64,000 nt of DNA from Adhaeribacter swui (lineage in GTDB: Bacteria; Bacteroidota; Bacteroidia; Cytophagales; Hymenobacteraceae). Within the stretch, counting starts at the first letter, position 1. Each line of letters opens with the position of its first letter. Location of the stretch: assembly GCF_014217805.1 (NCBI RefSeq), contig NZ_CP055156.1, positions 4,284,585 to 4,348,584 of the forward strand. Direction: 5' to 3'. Both the position numbers and the translations under genes were made by a program. Below the pieces are notes generated by a model, which was not told the origin of the DNA, made no database searches, and was given only the letters and a program-made list of their open reading frames with translations. Of the stretch, positions 61,914 through 64,000 are shown one piece after another.

Positions 61914-64000
61914 ATGATAACAGCAGCGCAGCAGGTTTTAAAAAAATACTTTGGTTACGATAATTTCCGGCCCATGCAGCAGGATATTATCTCTTCGGTT
62001 TTGGCGAAACGCGATACGGTAGTTTTAATGCCAACCGGTGGGGGTAAGTCGGTGTGCTACCAGGTGCCAGCCATAGTAATGCCGGGTATTTGCGTGGTTA
62101 TTTCGCCTTTAATTGCTTTAATGCAAGACCAGGTAAAAGCCTTATCCACCAATGGCATTAATGCCGCTTATTTAAACAGCACCCAAACCGCTGATGTACA
62201 ATATAACATCGAAACCGCTTGTTTAGGCAAAGCTATTAAACTGCTGTACGTATCGCCAGAGAAATTGCTTTCACAGGGGTTTTTCTCTTTTTTAAAAAGG
62301 TTGCAGGTTAATTTATTTGCCGTGGATGAAGCGCACTGTATCTCGGCCTGGGGGCACGATTTCCGGCCGGAATATACCCAACTGCGCAGCTTAAAAGAGC
62401 AATTCCCGCACGTACCAGTTATTGCCCTCACCGCCACCGCCGACAGGTTAACTCAAAAAGATATTCAGGAGCAATTGCACCTGCAGGATCCGGCTGTTTT
62501 TATTTCGTCTTTCGACCGCCCTAATATTAATTTAACCGTGTTGCCGGGGCGTAATCGGTTTAACCGGATCACGGATTTTCTGGATAGCCACAAAGGGCAG
62601 CCAGGTATTATCTATTGTTTAAGCCGCAATACCACGGAGTCGCTTAGCCAAAAGTTAAGGGCGCAAGGCTACAAAGCGGCCCATTACCACGCGGGCATGT
62701 CGGCCACGGCCCGGGCAAGTACGCAAAATGCTTTCCTGAAAGATAACATCCAGATTATGTGCGCGACCATTGCCTTCGGGATGGGCATCGATAAATCAAA
62801 TGTGCGCTGGGTAATACACTATAATCTGCCTAAAAACATCGAGAGTTATTACCAGGAAATTGGCCGGGGTGGTCGCGACGGGGCGCCGGCCAATGCGTTG
62901 TTATTTTATTCTTTCGCCGATGTATTGAATTTGCGTAAAATGCTGACTGAGGGCGATAAAAAACAACAGGACTTACAATTAGTAAAGCTGGAGCGCATGC
63001 AGCAATACGCCGAGGCTACCAGTTGCCGTCGGCGCATTTTATTAAATTACTTCGGCGAAACGCTACATAAAAATTGCCAGAACTGTGATATCTGCCGCAA
63101 CCCGCCGGCATCTTTTGATGGCACCATTCACGCCCAGAAAGCACTCTCCGCCGTGGCCCGCATGCTCGAAAAAGCACCTTTGGGTTTGGTAATTGATGTA
63201 CTTCGCGGCTCCCGGAGCCAGCAGGTGTTGGAAAAAAACTTCGATCAAATAAAAACCTACGGGGCAGGCCGGGATACTTCCTACATCGACTGGCAAAACT
63301 ACCTGCACCAGATGATTAACCAAGGCTTATTTGAAATAGCCTACGATGACGCTTATACGCTTAAAATCAGCAAGGCAGGTAAAGAAGTGTTGCTGCAGAA
63401 TAAGCCCTTTGCCTTAGTTAAATTTGAGCCTAAAGCGGAGGCCGAAGAAGTGGCGCCCGTTAGAGCAAAGAGCAAGAAAGAAGTTTTAAAAGACGAATTG
63501 TTCGAGCGCTTGCGGGTACTGCGTAAGAAAATTGCTGATGAGCAAAATGTGCCGCCATACGTTATTTTCAACGATACTACCTTGAGCGAAATGGCCCAGG
63601 AAAAACCAACCAGCCGACCGGCTATGTTGTCGATTTCGGGCGTTGGTATGGTAAAACTGGAAAACTACGGCGAAGCGTTTATCAACGAAATTATTGCCTT
63701 TGTTACCGATCAGCAGGAGCAAGGCAATAAGGTGAAAGGCGCTACCCATTTAATTACACTGGAAGCTTACAAGCAAGGTTACAAAGCTGAACAAATTGCC
63801 TTGCAACGCAATTTAAATATTGTTACCATTTACTCCCACCTGGCCACGTTGTACGAGCAAGGTTACGCCATCGACATTAAAGAATATATTTCGGCGGCCG
63901 ATTACCAGAAACTAGAGCCAACAATTGCCCGCTTAGGCACCGATGCAAAACTAAAAGAATACTTCGATCATTTTGAAGGAACAGTAGACTACAACACCAT
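61914..64000 (+). CDS. recQ: RecQ ATP-dependent DNA helicase, 3' end beyond window
   Basis: At least 695 residues of a RecQ helicase. The frame is open from ATG 61914 to the window end. Walker A is MPTGGGKSVC (about 39-48), motif II DEAHCISAWGHDFRP, motif VI YYQEIGRGGRDG. The RQC domain carries zinc-binding cysteines (TSCRRR, NCQNCDIC). Next come the HRDC domain (ELFERLRVLRKKIADEQNVP) and a C-terminal HTH-like extension (YKAEQIALQRNLNIVTIYSHL), found in Bacteroidota RecQ. Only the last few tens of residues are probably missing. Confidence 0.96.
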   Translation, partial: MITAAQQVLKKYFGYDNFRPMQQDIISSVLAKRDTVVLMPTGGGKSVCYQVPAIVMPGICVVISPLIALMQDQVKALSTNGINAAYLNSTQTADVQYNIETACLGKAIKLLYVSPEKLLSQGFFSFLKRLQVNLFAVDEAHCISAWGHDFRPEYTQLRSLKEQFPHVPVIALTATADRLTQKDIQEQLHLQDPAVFISSFDRPNINLTVLPGRNRFNRITDFLDSHKGQPGIIYCLSRNTTESLSQKLRAQGYKAAHYHAGMSATARASTQNAFLKDNIQIMCATIAFGMGIDKSNVRWVIHYNLPKNIESYYQEIGRGGRDGAPANALLFYSFADVLNLRKMLTEGDKKQQDLQLVKLERMQQYAEATSCRRRILLNYFGETLHKNCQNCDICRNPPASFDGTIHAQKALSAVARMLEKAPLGLVIDVLRGSRSQQVLEKNFDQIKTYGAGRDTSYIDWQNYLHQMINQGLFEIAYDDAYTLKISKAGKEVLLQNKPFALVKFEPKAEAEEVAPVRAKSKKEVLKDELFERLRVLRKKIADEQNVPPYVIFNDTTLSEMAQEKPTSRPAMLSISGVGMVKLENYGEAFINEIIAFVTDQQEQGNKVKGATHLITLEAYKQGYKAEQIALQRNLNIVTIYSHLATLYEQGYAIDIKEYISAADYQKLEPTIARLGTDAKLKEYFDHFEGTVDYNT

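Noticed and set aside
1-64000. tRNA, rRNA, riboswitch or integrated mobile element
   Set aside because: No cloverleaf, T-loop consensus, conserved riboswitch core, transposase or integrase was recognised by eye; a tRNAscan or Rfam search would be decisive.

Overview
The window is chromosomal DNA from a Bacteroidota bacterium. The best fit is the order Cytophagales, family Hymenobacteraceae; a genus such as Adhaeribacter is a guess. Evidence for this: housekeeping genes of Bacteroidota type (DUF3276/PUR, DUF3822 beside coaD, DUF4296, a Bat/DUF58 operon), a type IX secretion plug protein plus a T9SS-sorted cargo, and promoters of the form TTTG-N19/20-TAnnTTTG. Codon use looks even throughout. 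I see no prophage, insertion sequence, CRISPR array, rRNA or tRNA.

Layout. 1-2.5 kb: menaquinone-type isochorismate synthase (cut by the window edge), a hotdog thioesterase and a phosphatase. 2.7-9.2 kb: pdhC, an FMN reductase, hslV, a deoxyhypusine-synthase-like gene and an envelope protein. 9.6-19.6 kb: alginate-lyase-like enzyme, 2H phosphoesterase, ABC-F ATPase, T9SS plug, subtilase, VOC protein and a kelch T9SS cargo. 19.7-29.5 kb: ychF, PUR protein, DUF58, alkA, ltaE, a small basic protein, pyrE, Nudix genes and coaD/DUF3822. 29.8-38.6 kb: RecD-like helicase, DUF1573, YggS, DUF58/Bat operon, CsaA-like and FAD-Rieske genes. 38.7-48.9 kb: DUF922, an ergothioneine operon (egtB-egtD-aminotransferase, then MATE), menC, a sirtuin and topA. 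49.1-59.5 kb: SixA, then a ParA-headed chemosensory cluster. 59.6-64 kb: agmatinase-family gene, small membrane protein, Cys-rich copper-storage-like protein and recQ (runs off the end).

The most unusual system is at 49.7-59.5 kb: a ParA-like ATPase, a 1737-residue soluble chemoreceptor made almost entirely of about 27 HAMP-like modules, then CheW, CheY, CheA and a CheC-type phosphatase. There is no CheR, CheB, membrane segment or ligand-binding domain. Eleven 92-residue repeat units run in perfect register and resemble the HAMP repeats of fungal group III (Nik1/Os-1) kinases. I infer a cytoplasmic signalling array whose copies are distributed by its own ParA, as in the PpfA-TlpT pair of Rhodobacter.

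A second unexplained layer is a family of intergenic elements at five places. Their inverted arms are built from 7-9 bp words, they surround an AT-rich core, and they fill the gap between genes almost exactly from boundary to boundary. The deoxyhypusine-synthase-like protein lacks the family's catalytic lysine and may belong to polyamine metabolism together with the agmatinase-family protein.
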